A stretch of DNA of 9,464 bases from CAYVAR01 sp964449675 (GCA_964449675.1 CAYVAR010000037.1:1-9464), one strand, 5' to 3'. Positions 1 to 6,288 are shown, counted from the stretch's first letter. Translations and numbers: made by a program. The notes: generated by a model not told the origin, from the letters alone.

Positions 1-863
1 TGGCACGTTTCGGGGCGAGAAGAGAAGGCTGCATTGTTATCTCGGACGCGACAGGATGCTACAAATGATCCCGCGATGGTATAGGTGTGATTGGTCGTGA
101 TGCTTCCATATTGACCGACATTTTTTTCTATATGTTGTTCCTGATTGTCTCCAAAGGAAAATTCTGCAAAATTCACGTCATTATTTTTATCTGAGCCGGT
201 GCACGTTAAAGTAACGGTTAAAGGAACAGTACCGCTGGTACGATTGACGCTTAAGCCTTCGCAAACAGGATTGATATTATTATTTGACGGCGCACTTGTT
301 GCGGTGGGATTGGGGGTGGCGGTCGGAATTGGCGTATTAGTGGGCTGCGTTTGCGTCCCGGTGAAGCTTAGAACAGATTGATTCAGACTTGAGCAGGAGA
401 GGATATTGGTGCCGCTGGTATCAAGAATTCGCGTTGTCGATCCACTGCCACAGACAAAGGAAGCCAATGCCGTTCCCGAATCTTTTTTTGCTTTGAACGA
501 AATAGTTGCGAGTGTGCCGCTGCCACTTTTGCCGGAATAAAGCGTTGAAAAAAATCCATGAATTTCCAGTTTATTGTTTCCAGAGTCGTTGGCCCAAGAG
601 AAATCAGAAAAAAATCCTCCACTGGTTACTCCGGTCACTTCTAGGTCGCTACTTGGGTAGGAGATAATGGCGTCTGAGCCGAATGCCTGATTGCTTTCCG
701 CATCAATCGTTACGTGCAGTTGAACAGTAGAGCCGTTTGAAACGCTTGCAGCGATTGGGTCAAGCGTAAGTCTTGGTGCAGCTAAGACTTGTTGCGCTCC
801 CCAGGTACTTCCAGCTCCCACGAGGAAAAAGATAACACATAATCGGGCAAGTTTAATTTTCAT
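1..863 (-). CDS. Secreted cohesin-domain protein with PKD domain (partial, C-terminus outside window)
   Basis: Reads from an ATG at 863 leftwards off the window edge: 287 codons are visible with no stop. Residues 1-29 form a signal peptide (basic MKIKLAR start, hydrophobic core, cleavage near VLA/AP). Residues about 30-165 resemble a cohesin-like beta-sandwich (start PRLTLDPIAASVSNG, then repeated V/I-rich strands and GGFFSDFSW). A Thr/Pro/Asn linker follows at about 170-195, then a PKD-like domain from about 199 (TSGTVPLTVTLTCTG, FSFGDN, HTYTIAGSF). It is probably exported and held at the cell surface. The start lies inside the end of the dockerin gene, an 11-nt overlap, so the two are probably co-transcribed and translationally coupled; no strong Shine-Dalgarno site precedes it. 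Cohesin domains bind dockerins, and the neighbouring gene ends in one. Domain names come from pattern recognition; the PKD call is firmer than the cohesin call. Confidence 0.8.
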   Translation of the reverse strand, partial: MKIKLARLCVIFFLVGAGSTWGAQQVLAAPRLTLDPIAASVSNGSTVQLHVTIDAESNQAFGSDAIISYPSSDLEVTGVTSGGFFSDFSWANDSGNNKLEIHGFFSTLYSGKSGSGTLATISFKAKKDSGTALASFVCGSGSTTRILDTSGTNILSCSSLNQSVLSFTGTQTQPTNTPIPTATPNPTATSAPSNNNINPVCEGLSVNRTSGTVPLTVTLTCTGSDKNNDVNFAEFSFGDNQEQHIEKNVGQYGSITTNHTYTIAGSFVASCRVRDNNAAFSSRPETC

Positions 864-2400
864 CGTAGCGCGTTTCTAGCGTTTTGCGCATCAGAAATGC
901 ATCACCAATGTCGATACAACCGTTATAATCAAGATCCGCTGTTTTTTTATCGCTATCCGTTAAAGTCGAGCAGGGCTTGGTGAGCATAGCCTTGATTACG
1001 TCAAAGTCGCTACTGTCTGCTCTGCCGTCTTGTGGTGGTAAGTCACCTGGATCAAGTGACAATCCGGTAAAATCAAATAATACCGACTGCCGTGATGGAA
1101 TAGTAAATAATGGTTCATTGCCTTGGCACGGCGTTGTCTGGTTCAGTTTACAGAATTTACGTGCGACATGTTTTTCTCCTTTAATAATGATGGTATACCC
1201 GGATCCAGGTGGAAGTTGCTGACCCGTAAAATACAATATCGCCGAATACACTCCACCTCCTATATGGTTGAGGGCAAATGGTGAAGTCACGAAGTTGACA
1301 CCACTTTTTACAAATCGTGCGGTTGCCATGGCTCCTTGTGCGCTTCCATCGCGCACTCCAGTAAATTTCAGCCGAAATTCGATAGGAAATCCTACCGGTG
1401 TCGGCGTAGCCGTGGGTGCACGCGTAGGTGTTGGTGTAGACGTTGGCCTGCGAGTCGGAGTAGGAGTAGGAGAGCGTGTCGGCGTAGGTGTTGGGACGAG
1501 ATTTGCAAACCCTTGAATCGTTGCATTTGACATTTTAATGGATCCAGAAATATTATTATCAGACGCGGTACTTCTCAGAGTAAGACTATTCTCGCGATAC
1601 GGTTTTCCAAGATCTGTACGGAAGAATGTTCCGCGATAGTATATCCAGCCCCCGTGCAACGAACTTCCGTCGTATGTACGAATTTCGCTCGCCCACCATT
1701 TATTATTATCCTTATAAAAATATATAAACAGTCGCATATCAACGGCTTGTTCGGTCCATATCACTTCAAGGGTCGTGTAGTTTGGATCGCCGCTTGTTGG
1801 TGGATCAGAGCCAACGCTTACTGTTGTATTGGGATCTGGTGTTCCATAAAATGTTTTATTTCCGGCAATTATTTTAAAATCATCAGCAAAAAGGGATGCA
1901 AACTCAGTAGACCAACTTACTTTATGCGGGCCTACAGGGGTTGGAGTAGGAGAAGGGGGTTGCACACCAACGTATACTGGGATCGATCTTGTCTTTTTAC
2001 CTTTACTATTGATAGCGCGTACCCATATATCTCCCTGTCCTCTATTTCTTGAAGGAGTAAATGTCGCAAGCTTCTCATTTCCTTTTTCCTGTATAACCGT
2101 GCCGATAGAGTTTGTAGAGCTCATGCCCCATTGGTAGCGCGCATCGTTGACCTGATTGCCGTTACTATCTACAGCAAGAGCGGACATATGGATAGCCGAA
2201 CCACTGGGACTCGTCGTGATTTGCCCGGGATCAATTTTGACTGTTGCAATAGTTTGCTGCGAACTCGCCTTGGGAGGAGTAGGGGTTTTTCGTAGTGCCA
2301 CCCATACGAAAAAGGGTGTAACGATGAGAAGAACGAGAAGAATCCAGAGACTCTTTTTGGAATTCCCTAAACTAGTTAATGACGACGGATAAAAGTTCAC
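853..2400 (-). CDS. Membrane-anchored multidomain surface protein with C-terminal dockerin
   Basis: 515 aa, GTG start at 2400. A hydrophobic segment at residues 18-36 after a KK pair acts as signal anchor and should place the rest outside the cell. Next come an Ig/Big-like region at about 48-146, a short PTPTP linker, a W/Y-rich domain I do not recognise at about 158-300, a long Thr-Pro-Arg linker at 303-335, a beta-rich domain at about 338-445, and a C-terminal dockerin at about 449-510. The second dockerin repeat is canonical for calcium binding: D489, D491, N493, G494, D497, D500. The first (D453, D458, G459, D465) is one residue longer and less regular. Its partner is probably the cohesin encoded by the overlapping downstream gene. 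The start codon lies 9 nt after a -10 hexamer, so the mRNA may have almost no leader. No enzymatic motif was seen. Confidence 0.85.
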   Translation of the reverse strand: MNFYPSSLTSLGNSKKSLWILLVLLIVTPFFVWVALRKTPTPPKASSQQTIATVKIDPGQITTSPSGSAIHMSALAVDSNGNQVNDARYQWGMSSTNSIGTVIQEKGNEKLATFTPSRNRGQGDIWVRAINSKGKKTRSIPVYVGVQPPSPTPTPVGPHKVSWSTEFASLFADDFKIIAGNKTFYGTPDPNTTVSVGSDPPTSGDPNYTTLEVIWTEQAVDMRLFIYFYKDNNKWWASEIRTYDGSSLHGGWIYYRGTFFRTDLGKPYRENSLTLRSTASDNNISGSIKMSNATIQGFANLVPTPTPTRSPTPTPTRRPTSTPTPTRAPTATPTPVGFPIEFRLKFTGVRDGSAQGAMATARFVKSGVNFVTSPFALNHIGGGVYSAILYFTGQQLPPGSGYTIIIKGEKHVARKFCKLNQTTPCQGNEPLFTIPSRQSVLFDFTGLSLDPGDLPPQDGRADSSDFDVIKAMLTKPCSTLTDSDKKTADLDYNGCIDIGDAFLMRKTLETRYDEN

Positions 2401-2409
2401 ACTATTTTT

Positions 2410-2439
2410 ATCATAGTGCTATCCAAATTATAATGTCAA
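2410..2439 (-). promoter_or_regulatory. Sigma70-type promoter of the dockerin/cohesin operon
   Basis: On the minus strand a perfect -35 TTGACA (2439-2434), an 18-nt spacer and a -10 TATGAT (2415-2410). The GTG start lies 9 nt beyond the -10, so the transcript would begin about 2-3 nt before the start codon or at it. Confidence 0.75.
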
Positions 2440-2472
2440 TGAGGCCTGTGAATCTTATAATCGCCGCGTTCG

Positions 2473-2481
2473 TGCTATAAT
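2473..2481 (+). promoter_or_regulatory. Extended -10 promoter (TGC-TATAAT) for the 96-aa gene and radA
   Basis: TGCTATAAT followed by exactly 7 nt and then the ATG at 2489; no clear -35 and no Shine-Dalgarno site. This spacing predicts a leaderless mRNA. Another TATAAT lies 20 bp upstream (2456-2461). The same TGCTAWAAT-N7-ATG arrangement recurs at 6535 (plus) and 7882 (minus). Confidence 0.65.
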
Positions 2482-2488
2482 CCTTTTC

Positions 2489-2779
2489 ATGATACTCCCA
2501 GATATCTGGAATTGGAAACCGGTTTTTGGCCCTGATGGGCATACATTTGATGTAATTACAAATAATGAATTGCTTCGAGTCGGCGGAGGAGGGGGTTTGC
2601 AAAAAGCTTTTCGCGAGAAAGGTGTTCGCGCTTTTATTGTACCCCCTTCTGGGCAACTATCGCAAGTTCTCAATGAAGGGGATGTTGTTGTTGAGCATAA
2701 TCCGGGAGATGCTCCAGAAGTACATGCTGTACTTACGGGCCTTGGTTTAAAAAAAGGATCGCTCCTTATTCCTCCATGA
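2489..2779 (+). CDS. Unrecognised 96-aa protein, first gene of the radA operon
   Basis: 96 aa beginning MILPDIWNWKPVFG. I do not recognise the family. It has no signal peptide or transmembrane segment. A glycine run (GGGGG) lies at residues 32-36, and the second half has a beta-like pattern (VRAFIVPPSG, EGDVVVEHNPG, HAVLTGLGLKKGSLLIPP). It is judged coding because an extended -10 promoter sits 7 nt before the ATG and its stop overlaps the radA start in an ATGA junction, typical of translational coupling. The context suggests a link to DNA repair or simply a conserved operon arrangement; no function can be assigned. A reading frame on the opposite strand (2455-2805) covers it but has no such signals. 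Confidence 0.7.
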   Translation: MILPDIWNWKPVFGPDGHTFDVITNNELLRVGGGGGLQKAFREKGVRAFIVPPSGQLSQVLNEGDVVVEHNPGDAPEVHAVLTGLGLKKGSLLIPP

Positions 2780-4137
2780 AAAAACACACATCGTTTGTTT
2801 GTCAACAGTGCGGGTATGAGACCCCGCAGTGGTACGGGAAGTGCCCTTCATGCGAATCTTGGAACAGTCTGGTTGAGACGATCAAAGATTCGCAAATTCA
2901 GAATTCAAAATTTAGAATTCAGAATGGAAGACAAATAAAGCCGCAAAAGCTTTCAGAGGTAAAACATATTGAGAAAAATCGGTTAAGGAGTGGGTATGGG
3001 GAGTTTGATCGGGTGATGGGTGGGGGGATTGTACCGGGATCGGTGACACTTTTGGCCGGTGATCCGGGGATAGGGAAGTCTACGTTACTTCTTCATGTAT
3101 TAGGGAAAATCGGGGGGTTATATGTTTCCGGAGAGGAGTCGGCTGAACAGATTAAGCTTCGAGCGAAACGGTTGGGGATCGATGGTGGGAATATAGCTGT
3201 ACTTGCAGAGACGAATGTGGAAGGGATTGTCTCTGTCATTGCGAGCGAAGCGAAGCAATCCCCAATAAAAACTGAGATTGCTTCGCCGTCGGAACGGACT
3301 CGCAATGACAAAGAAAGCCTTGTCATCGTTGATTCTATTCAAACGCTCTCCTCACCCGATCTTGATGGAATGGCTGGTTCAGTCGGACAGATTCGAAGAA
3401 GCGCTGAAATCCTGATTGCTTCTGCCAAGTTTTACGGTACTCCCATCATTATCATTGGTCATGTAACCAAAGAAGGCGCGATTGCCGGGCCAAAAGTACT
3501 CGAACACATGGTCGATACGGTCCTTTATCTTGAAGGCGAACGGTTTGCCAATGCCAGAATCCTTCGAACACTCAAAAATCGATTTGGTCCTATCGAAGAA
3601 GTAGGAATTTTTGAAATGATGGATAGTGGACTAACGGAAGTAGCTAATCCCTCTGCTCTGTTTTTGCAGGATCGAGTAAAAAATGTCCCTGGGTCGGTGG
3701 TGACTGTAATCATGGAGGGAACGCGTCCGATGCTCGTGGAAATCCAGTCGCTTGTTGTCCCTTCGCAATTGGCAATGCCTCGGCGTGTGGGCAGTGGCGT
3801 CGATTACAACCGATTACAGCTTCTTGTTGCGATTCTTCAAAAACGATTAAACATACCCTTGGGCACCTTTGATGTTTTTGTCAATGTCAGTGGCGGACTA
3901 AAAATATCTGAACCATCAGCAGATTTAGCCATTGCCCTTGCTATTCTTTCTTCATTTAAAAACAAAGCCATCGATCCCAAGACCGCAGTGTTTGGTGAAC
4001 TTGGATTGCTTGGAGAAGTACGATCTATTGGATCAGGGGAGCGCCGCGAGAAGGAGGCAAAACGTTTAGGATTTTCGACAGTTATTTCTCCATCGAACAC
4101 CCGCAATCTCAAGCAAACCTCCGATCTCTTCACATAA
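2776..4137 (+). CDS. radA: DNA repair protein RadA (Sms)
   Basis: 453 aa, close to the usual RadA length. RadA is a RecA-like ATPase and DNA helicase that helps branch migration and processing of recombination intermediates. Visible in order: an N-terminal zinc ribbon C9-C12/C23-C26; Walker A GDPGIGKST at 95-103; Walker B strand LVIVDSIQT at 182-190; the RadA signature KNRFG at 267-271; and a C-terminal Lon-like domain from about 315 to the end (VEIQSLV, PRRVGSGVDYNRL, DVFVNVSGG). The start overlaps the upstream stop by 4 nt. Two stretches look like repeat-derived insertions: residues 40-50 in the linker after the zinc ribbon, and residues 154-178 just before Walker B, encoded by a 75-bp palindrome. 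Both keep the frame and all core motifs survive, so the protein is probably functional. Confidence 0.97.
   Translation: MKKHTSFVCQQCGYETPQWYGKCPSCESWNSLVETIKDSQIQNSKFRIQNGRQIKPQKLSEVKHIEKNRLRSGYGEFDRVMGGGIVPGSVTLLAGDPGIGKSTLLLHVLGKIGGLYVSGEESAEQIKLRAKRLGIDGGNIAVLAETNVEGIVSVIASEAKQSPIKTEIASPSERTRNDKESLVIVDSIQTLSSPDLDGMAGSVGQIRRSAEILIASAKFYGTPIIIIGHVTKEGAIAGPKVLEHMVDTVLYLEGERFANARILRTLKNRFGPIEEVGIFEMMDSGLTEVANPSALFLQDRVKNVPGSVVTVIMEGTRPMLVEIQSLVVPSQLAMPRRVGSGVDYNRLQLLVAILQKRLNIPLGTFDVFVNVSGGLKISEPSADLAIALAILSSFKNKAIDPKTAVFGELGLLGEVRSIGSGERREKEAKRLGFSTVISPSNTRNLKQTSDLFT
2894..2925 (+). repeat. AATTC-rich short repeat inside the radA linker
   Basis: AATTCAGAATT-type units occur in alternating orientation, with GAATTC three times in the vicinity. 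The region encodes about residues 40-50 (QIQNSKFRIQN), between the zinc ribbon and the ATPase core. From memory, similar translated repeats occur in other genomes of this kind. Intragenic but frame-preserving. Confidence 0.55.
3235..3309 (+). repeat. 75-bp palindromic repeat inserted in frame in radA
   Basis: The ends GTCATTGCGAG (3235-3245) and CTCGCAATGAC (3299-3309) are perfect 11-bp inverted repeats. An inner pair, CGAAGCAATC (3251-3260) and GATTGCTTCG (3276-3285), is also perfect. The length is exactly 25 codons, encoding residues V154-D178 (starts VIASEAKQSPIK). It resembles the dispersed GTCATTGCGAG...GCAATGAC palindromes I recall from many bacterial and metagenomic genomes. Ordinary RadA proteins have only a few residues between the ETN-type motif and the Walker B strand. 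Confidence 0.85.
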
Positions 4138-4183
4138 TTTCCCATAAGATTTAAGTTACGATGAACCTAAAAGAGATTCAAAA

Positions 4184-4200
4184 GGTGTAAATTTACAACC
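4184..4200. promoter_or_regulatory. Possible operator palindrome upstream of the PaaX-like gene
   Basis: A near-perfect 17-bp palindrome centred on GTAAATTTAC, flanked by GGT and AACC, 14 bp upstream of a -35 element. It could bind a dimeric regulator, for example the PaaX-like product itself, but nothing shows this directly. Confidence 0.3.
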
Positions 4201-4213
4201 GACCGTCTGCTCA

Positions 4214-4242
4214 TTGACAGTTTTCATAAATCGGTTTATCTT
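4214..4242 (+). promoter_or_regulatory. Putative promoter of the PaaX-like gene
   Basis: A perfect TTGACA (4214-4219), a 17-nt spacer and TATCTT (4237-4242). Alternatively, TGA-TAAATT (4264-4272) lies 8 nt before the ATG at 4281 and would give a leaderless transcript like several neighbours. No Shine-Dalgarno site precedes this start. Confidence 0.5.
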
Positions 4243-4280
4243 GGGACGAAGCCTATAGCTTAATGATAAATTGCTGATAT

Positions 4281-5081
4281 ATGAAAAGAAAGAAGCAGAT
4301 TCGAAACATAAGTAGGGCAGGACTTAAACTTGCCGAAGGTTTATTTTCTCATACAGTTGATATGTCTCTCTGGTTTATCGTTTACCTTAGTTCTATGAGC
4401 TTTCCTCAGAAAACGACTGGTCAACTCTGGCGTGCGCAGATTGCAGCCGATCAATTTATCAATCAGATTAACTATGATGTCATTAAGCAAGCCATCGTTA
4501 ATGCTAAGCGCAAAGGATATATCAAAAAATCTCGTCGCCATGCGTGGCCAGAGATTACGCAAGCAGGAAAACACCGACTTGCATCTCTATTACCGCAGTA
4601 CGACGAAAAAAGAGCATGGGATGATCGCATGCACCTAGTAACCTACGATATACCAGAAAAGCGTCGAAAAGATCGAGCGCTTCTTCGGGAATATCTAAAT
4701 CGTATCGGTTGCGGGAGGCTTCAGGATTCGGTATGGTTGACTCCGTACAATCCCATAGATACTATTCGGTCGTTTATTGAAAAGCGGGGACTTCGCGGAA
4801 CCGTTATCGTTTCTGATCTTGGGAAAGACGGTTCTGTTGGGGAAGAGGATTTGGCCGGGCTTCTTGTGCGACTCTATAGACTCGATGCAGTAAATAAGCA
4901 CTATGAAGAATGGTTAAATGACGTAAAATCACATGGCGTTGATCACTGGCATGTCATACGGTATTTAGCCATATTAAAGGAAGATCCTCAGCTTCCCTTT
5001 GCGTTGTTGCCTGCGTGGTGGAAAGGAGAAGTAGCGCATAGAAAAGTTCGAGGTGATCTTCAAAGACTGCTAGTAAACTGA
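4281..5081 (+). CDS. PaaX-family transcriptional regulator with Cas2-like domain
   Basis: 266 aa, a normal length for the family. PaaX proteins are repressors with three parts: an N-terminal winged helix, a central domain with the Cas2 ferredoxin-like fold, and a C-terminal PaaX-specific region. Here residues about 50-105 look like the winged helix (VIKQAIVNAKRKGYIKKS). Residues 117-180 match the central domain: HLVTYDIPEKRRKDRALLR, then a GCGRLQDSVWLTPY strand region, then TVIVSDL. Residues about 190-255 match the C-terminal region (VRLYRLD, FALLPAWWKGEVAHR). Nothing nearby belongs to phenylacetate catabolism, so the target is unknown. No cas1 or CRISPR repeats are present, so this should not be called Cas2. 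A small palindrome upstream may be an operator. The gene is followed by the structured region starting near 5165. Confidence 0.85.
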   Translation: MKRKKQIRNISRAGLKLAEGLFSHTVDMSLWFIVYLSSMSFPQKTTGQLWRAQIAADQFINQINYDVIKQAIVNAKRKGYIKKSRRHAWPEITQAGKHRLASLLPQYDEKRAWDDRMHLVTYDIPEKRRKDRALLREYLNRIGCGRLQDSVWLTPYNPIDTIRSFIEKRGLRGTVIVSDLGKDGSVGEEDLAGLLVRLYRLDAVNKHYEEWLNDVKSHGVDHWHVIRYLAILKEDPQLPFALLPAWWKGEVAHRKVRGDLQRLLVN

Positions 5082-5164
5082 CGACCGGTAGATTAGTTGA
5101 CAGTGTTTGTAATCAAGAGCGCGATAGGGTGAAACCAGTCGAGCGTTTTTCCTCAATATCCCAT

Positions 5165-5291
5165 CCGTCGTACTCTCTTTAGAGCCTACATTATATATAT
5201 GTATGCTCTGACAAGTAGTACGACGGAAAGTAAACAAACGACGAAAGGATCCCAACGGTATGCACTCGCGCATATCTGCGGGGTCTTTTTT
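5165..5291 (+). ncRNA. Structured RNA element, copy 1 (long stem plus terminator)
   Basis: A 10-bp perfect stem CCGTCGTACT (5165-5174)/AGTACGACGG (5217-5226) encloses AGAGC (5181-5185)/GCTCT (5205-5209) and TACAT (5187-5191)/ATGTA (5199-5203). A single-stranded ACAAACGAC-like tract leads to the terminator hairpin at 5248-5291. The order, the GTCGTACTCTCTT sequence and the terminator loop recur at 6289-6453, so these are related elements. It could be the 3' end of the PaaX-like transcript or a separate RNA; a TTGACA at 5097-5102 lacks a convincing -10. The family is not recognised. Confidence 0.5.
5248..5291 (+). terminator. Rho-independent terminator, copy 1
   Basis: Outer stem GATCCC (5248-5253)/GGGGTC (5280-5285); inner stem GGTATGC (5257-5263)/GCATATC (5270-5276) with the six-base loop ACTCGC; then six T (5286-5291). 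The related terminator at 6407-6453 has the loop ACTTGC. Confidence 0.8.
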
Positions 5292-5293
5292 AT

Positions 5294-5329
5294 GGAAAGA
5301 CTTAGCGAGCTTATGAGCTTAGTCTTTCC
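5294..5329. repeat. Stem-loop between two terminators
   Basis: GGAAAGACT (5294-5302) and AGTCTTTCC (5321-5329) are perfect inverted repeats. The stem extends past a T-T mismatch by AGC/GCT. It follows directly on the T tract of the first terminator. Confidence 0.7.
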
Positions 5330-5332
5330 TGA

Positions 5333-5386
5333 ACCCGCCGACCAAGCGCTTCCGCCAGCTGGCGGATAAGCTTAGGCGGGTCTTTT
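5333..5386 (+). terminator. Second terminator with nested CCGCCAGCTGGCGG palindrome
   Basis: ACCCGCC (5333-5339) pairs with GGCGGGT (5375-5381), followed by CTTTT. Nested inside are AAGC/GCTT arms and the perfect 14-bp palindrome CCGCCAGCTGGCGG (5352-5365), which resembles a dispersed genomic repeat. The T tract is short, so it may be a repeat rather than an efficient terminator. Confidence 0.6.
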
Positions 5387-5392
5387 GGGCGA

Positions 5393-5420
5393 TTGCAACT
5401 TATAGTAAGGAGAGTATAAT
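5393..5420 (+). promoter_or_regulatory. Promoter of the three-gene small-membrane-protein operon
   Basis: TTGCAA (5393-5398), a 16-nt spacer and a consensus TATAAT (5415-5420). Transcription should start near 5427, giving a leader of about 72 nt before the ATG at 5499. The leader holds the stem AAACCG (5437-5442)/CGGTTT (5451-5456), so unlike its neighbours this transcript has a real 5' untranslated region. Confidence 0.7.
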
Positions 5421-5498
5421 CAAGCCGGTTGTTTGTAAACCGCGCCAGGACGGTTTCTTGGCAGCTCTTTGACAAGATAATAGATGGAGGAATAGAAA

Positions 5499-5963
5499 AT
5501 GAAAATTATGTCATTCTTCAAGTTTTTGGTGGTAGCCTTTGTCTTAGTCATAGGAACGATGGCGGCCACCGAAAAGGCGGGCGCTCCGGGAGGAGTTCTG
5601 GTGTTTTTTGTCGGTGTCGGGCTCGCAATCGCATCGGAAAAGTGGGGACTTTGGCCAGTGCTAAGAGTGATTGTGGTGGTGCTCACGGCACTACTTAGAC
5701 TGGTTAGTGTCGTTGGGCGTCTGCTTATCAGTTTGCTCAGCCGAGCTGCACGCTTTCTCATTATGCTCGGGAGACAGCACTGGCGATGGGAAGTGACTGT
5801 TGCTGGGATCATCGGAGCAGTAATATTTATGCTATCTCCGTCGATTTCAGCATCGGTAAAAGTATATGGGTTTATCGCTGTAATTAGTATAGCTATGCTG
5901 ATCTTTACTGTGATGAGCAAGCGGAGATCCCTATATCGCAGTAAGCACTCAAGGCGCCACTGA
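5499..5963 (+). CDS. Unrecognised multi-pass membrane protein, 154 aa
   Basis: Begins MKIMSFFKFLVV. A good Shine-Dalgarno site (TGGAGG, 5485-5490) lies 8 nt before the ATG, which fixes this start over the in-frame ATG three codons later. Hydrophobic segments lie at about 6-23, 31-47, 52-80 (interrupted by R68, R74 and R82, possibly amphipathic or paired), 99-113 and 121-139, giving four or five membrane passes. The C-terminus is very basic (KRRSLYRSKHSRRH), likely cytoplasmic. No catalytic motif is visible and the family is not recognised. It heads an operon with two tiny membrane proteins, separated by 12 nt and 0 nt. A 216-codon frame on the opposite strand (5420-6070) is an overlap artefact. 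Confidence 0.8.
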   Translation: MKIMSFFKFLVVAFVLVIGTMAATEKAGAPGGVLVFFVGVGLAIASEKWGLWPVLRVIVVVLTALLRLVSVVGRLLISLLSRAARFLIMLGRQHWRWEVTVAGIIGAVIFMLSPSISASVKVYGFIAVISIAMLIFTVMSKRRSLYRSKHSRRH

Positions 5964-5975
5964 GTTAAGGAGGTC

Positions 5976-6116
5976 ATGATGAATGCCTTGATAGCAGCAA
6001 TCGGTGTTAGTCTGATTCTCGTCAGCGCGATCTTCTGGATCACATGGGTCGCGTTGATCGAGAAAATCAATTACGTCTTTCCCAGCATTTTTGGGGAAAA
6101 ACCAGGAGGAGATTGA
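5976..6116 (+). CDS. Small single-pass membrane protein, 46 aa
   Basis: ATG at 5976, preceded by AAGGAGG (5968-5974), a very strong but closely placed ribosome binding site; a second ATG follows immediately at 5979 and may be the one used. The product starts MMNALIAAIGVS, has one hydrophobic helix at about 4-28 and a short polar tail ending GEKPGGD. It lies 12 nt after the 154-aa gene, and its stop is followed directly by the next ATG. The function is unknown; size and context suggest a small subunit or partner of the larger membrane protein. Confidence 0.75.
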   Translation: MMNALIAAIGVSLILVSAIFWITWVALIEKINYVFPSIFGEKPGGD

Positions 6117-6242
6117 ATGTGCGATTGGAGACTCATTGTCATTGCTGCCCTCGGAGGCATGGTCGCGGGGATGACGATATCCCTAATGCTTGTAGCGATA
6201 ATCGCACGAGCTTTAGGATCGTATCGTCAAATACACTATTAA
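6117..6242 (+). CDS. Small single-pass membrane protein, 41 aa
   Basis: ATG at 6117 directly after the TGA of the previous gene. An AGGAGG (6104-6109) inside the end of that gene lies 7 nt upstream and serves as ribosome binding site. The product starts MCDWRLIVIAALGG and has one hydrophobic segment at about 6-30 with a GGMVAGMT small-residue pattern that could pack against another helix. The tail is short and polar (RALGSYRQIHY). Third gene of the operon; function unknown. The strong binding site and exact spacing support it despite its small size. Confidence 0.7.
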   Translation: MCDWRLIVIAALGGMVAGMTISLMLVAIIARALGSYRQIHY

Positions 6243-6288
6243 AATTGAATATCAAGAGACTCGACCACTATGGGTCGTACCAATCCAT

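Noticed and set aside
1385..1500. Tandem repeat array encoding GVGVGVGV on the plus strand
   Set aside because: It is the antisense of the Thr-Pro-Arg linker of the dockerin protein; the periodicity comes from the PTPTPTR codons.
2455..2805. 116-codon frame on the minus strand opposite the 96-aa gene
   Set aside because: The plus-strand frame has an extended -10 promoter and an ATGA junction with radA; the minus frame has neither and gives a Cys/Ser/Pro-rich shadow product.
4281..5081. Cas2-like motif (HLVTYDIPEK) suggesting a CRISPR adaptation gene
   Set aside because: The protein is 266 aa with a winged helix before and a PaaX-type tail after the Cas2-like part, and there is no cas1 and no repeat-spacer array in the window.
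5165..5291. T-box or other known riboswitch
   Set aside because: No T-box sequence or other family core was recognised, and a complete terminator plus a second hairpin separate it from the next gene, which has its own promoter.
5420..6070. 216-codon open frame on the minus strand, longer than the genes opposite it
   Set aside because: It lies antisense to three plus-strand genes with strong Shine-Dalgarno sites and coherent membrane helices; its own product is a Thr/Ser/Ile-rich low-complexity sequence with no good start signal.
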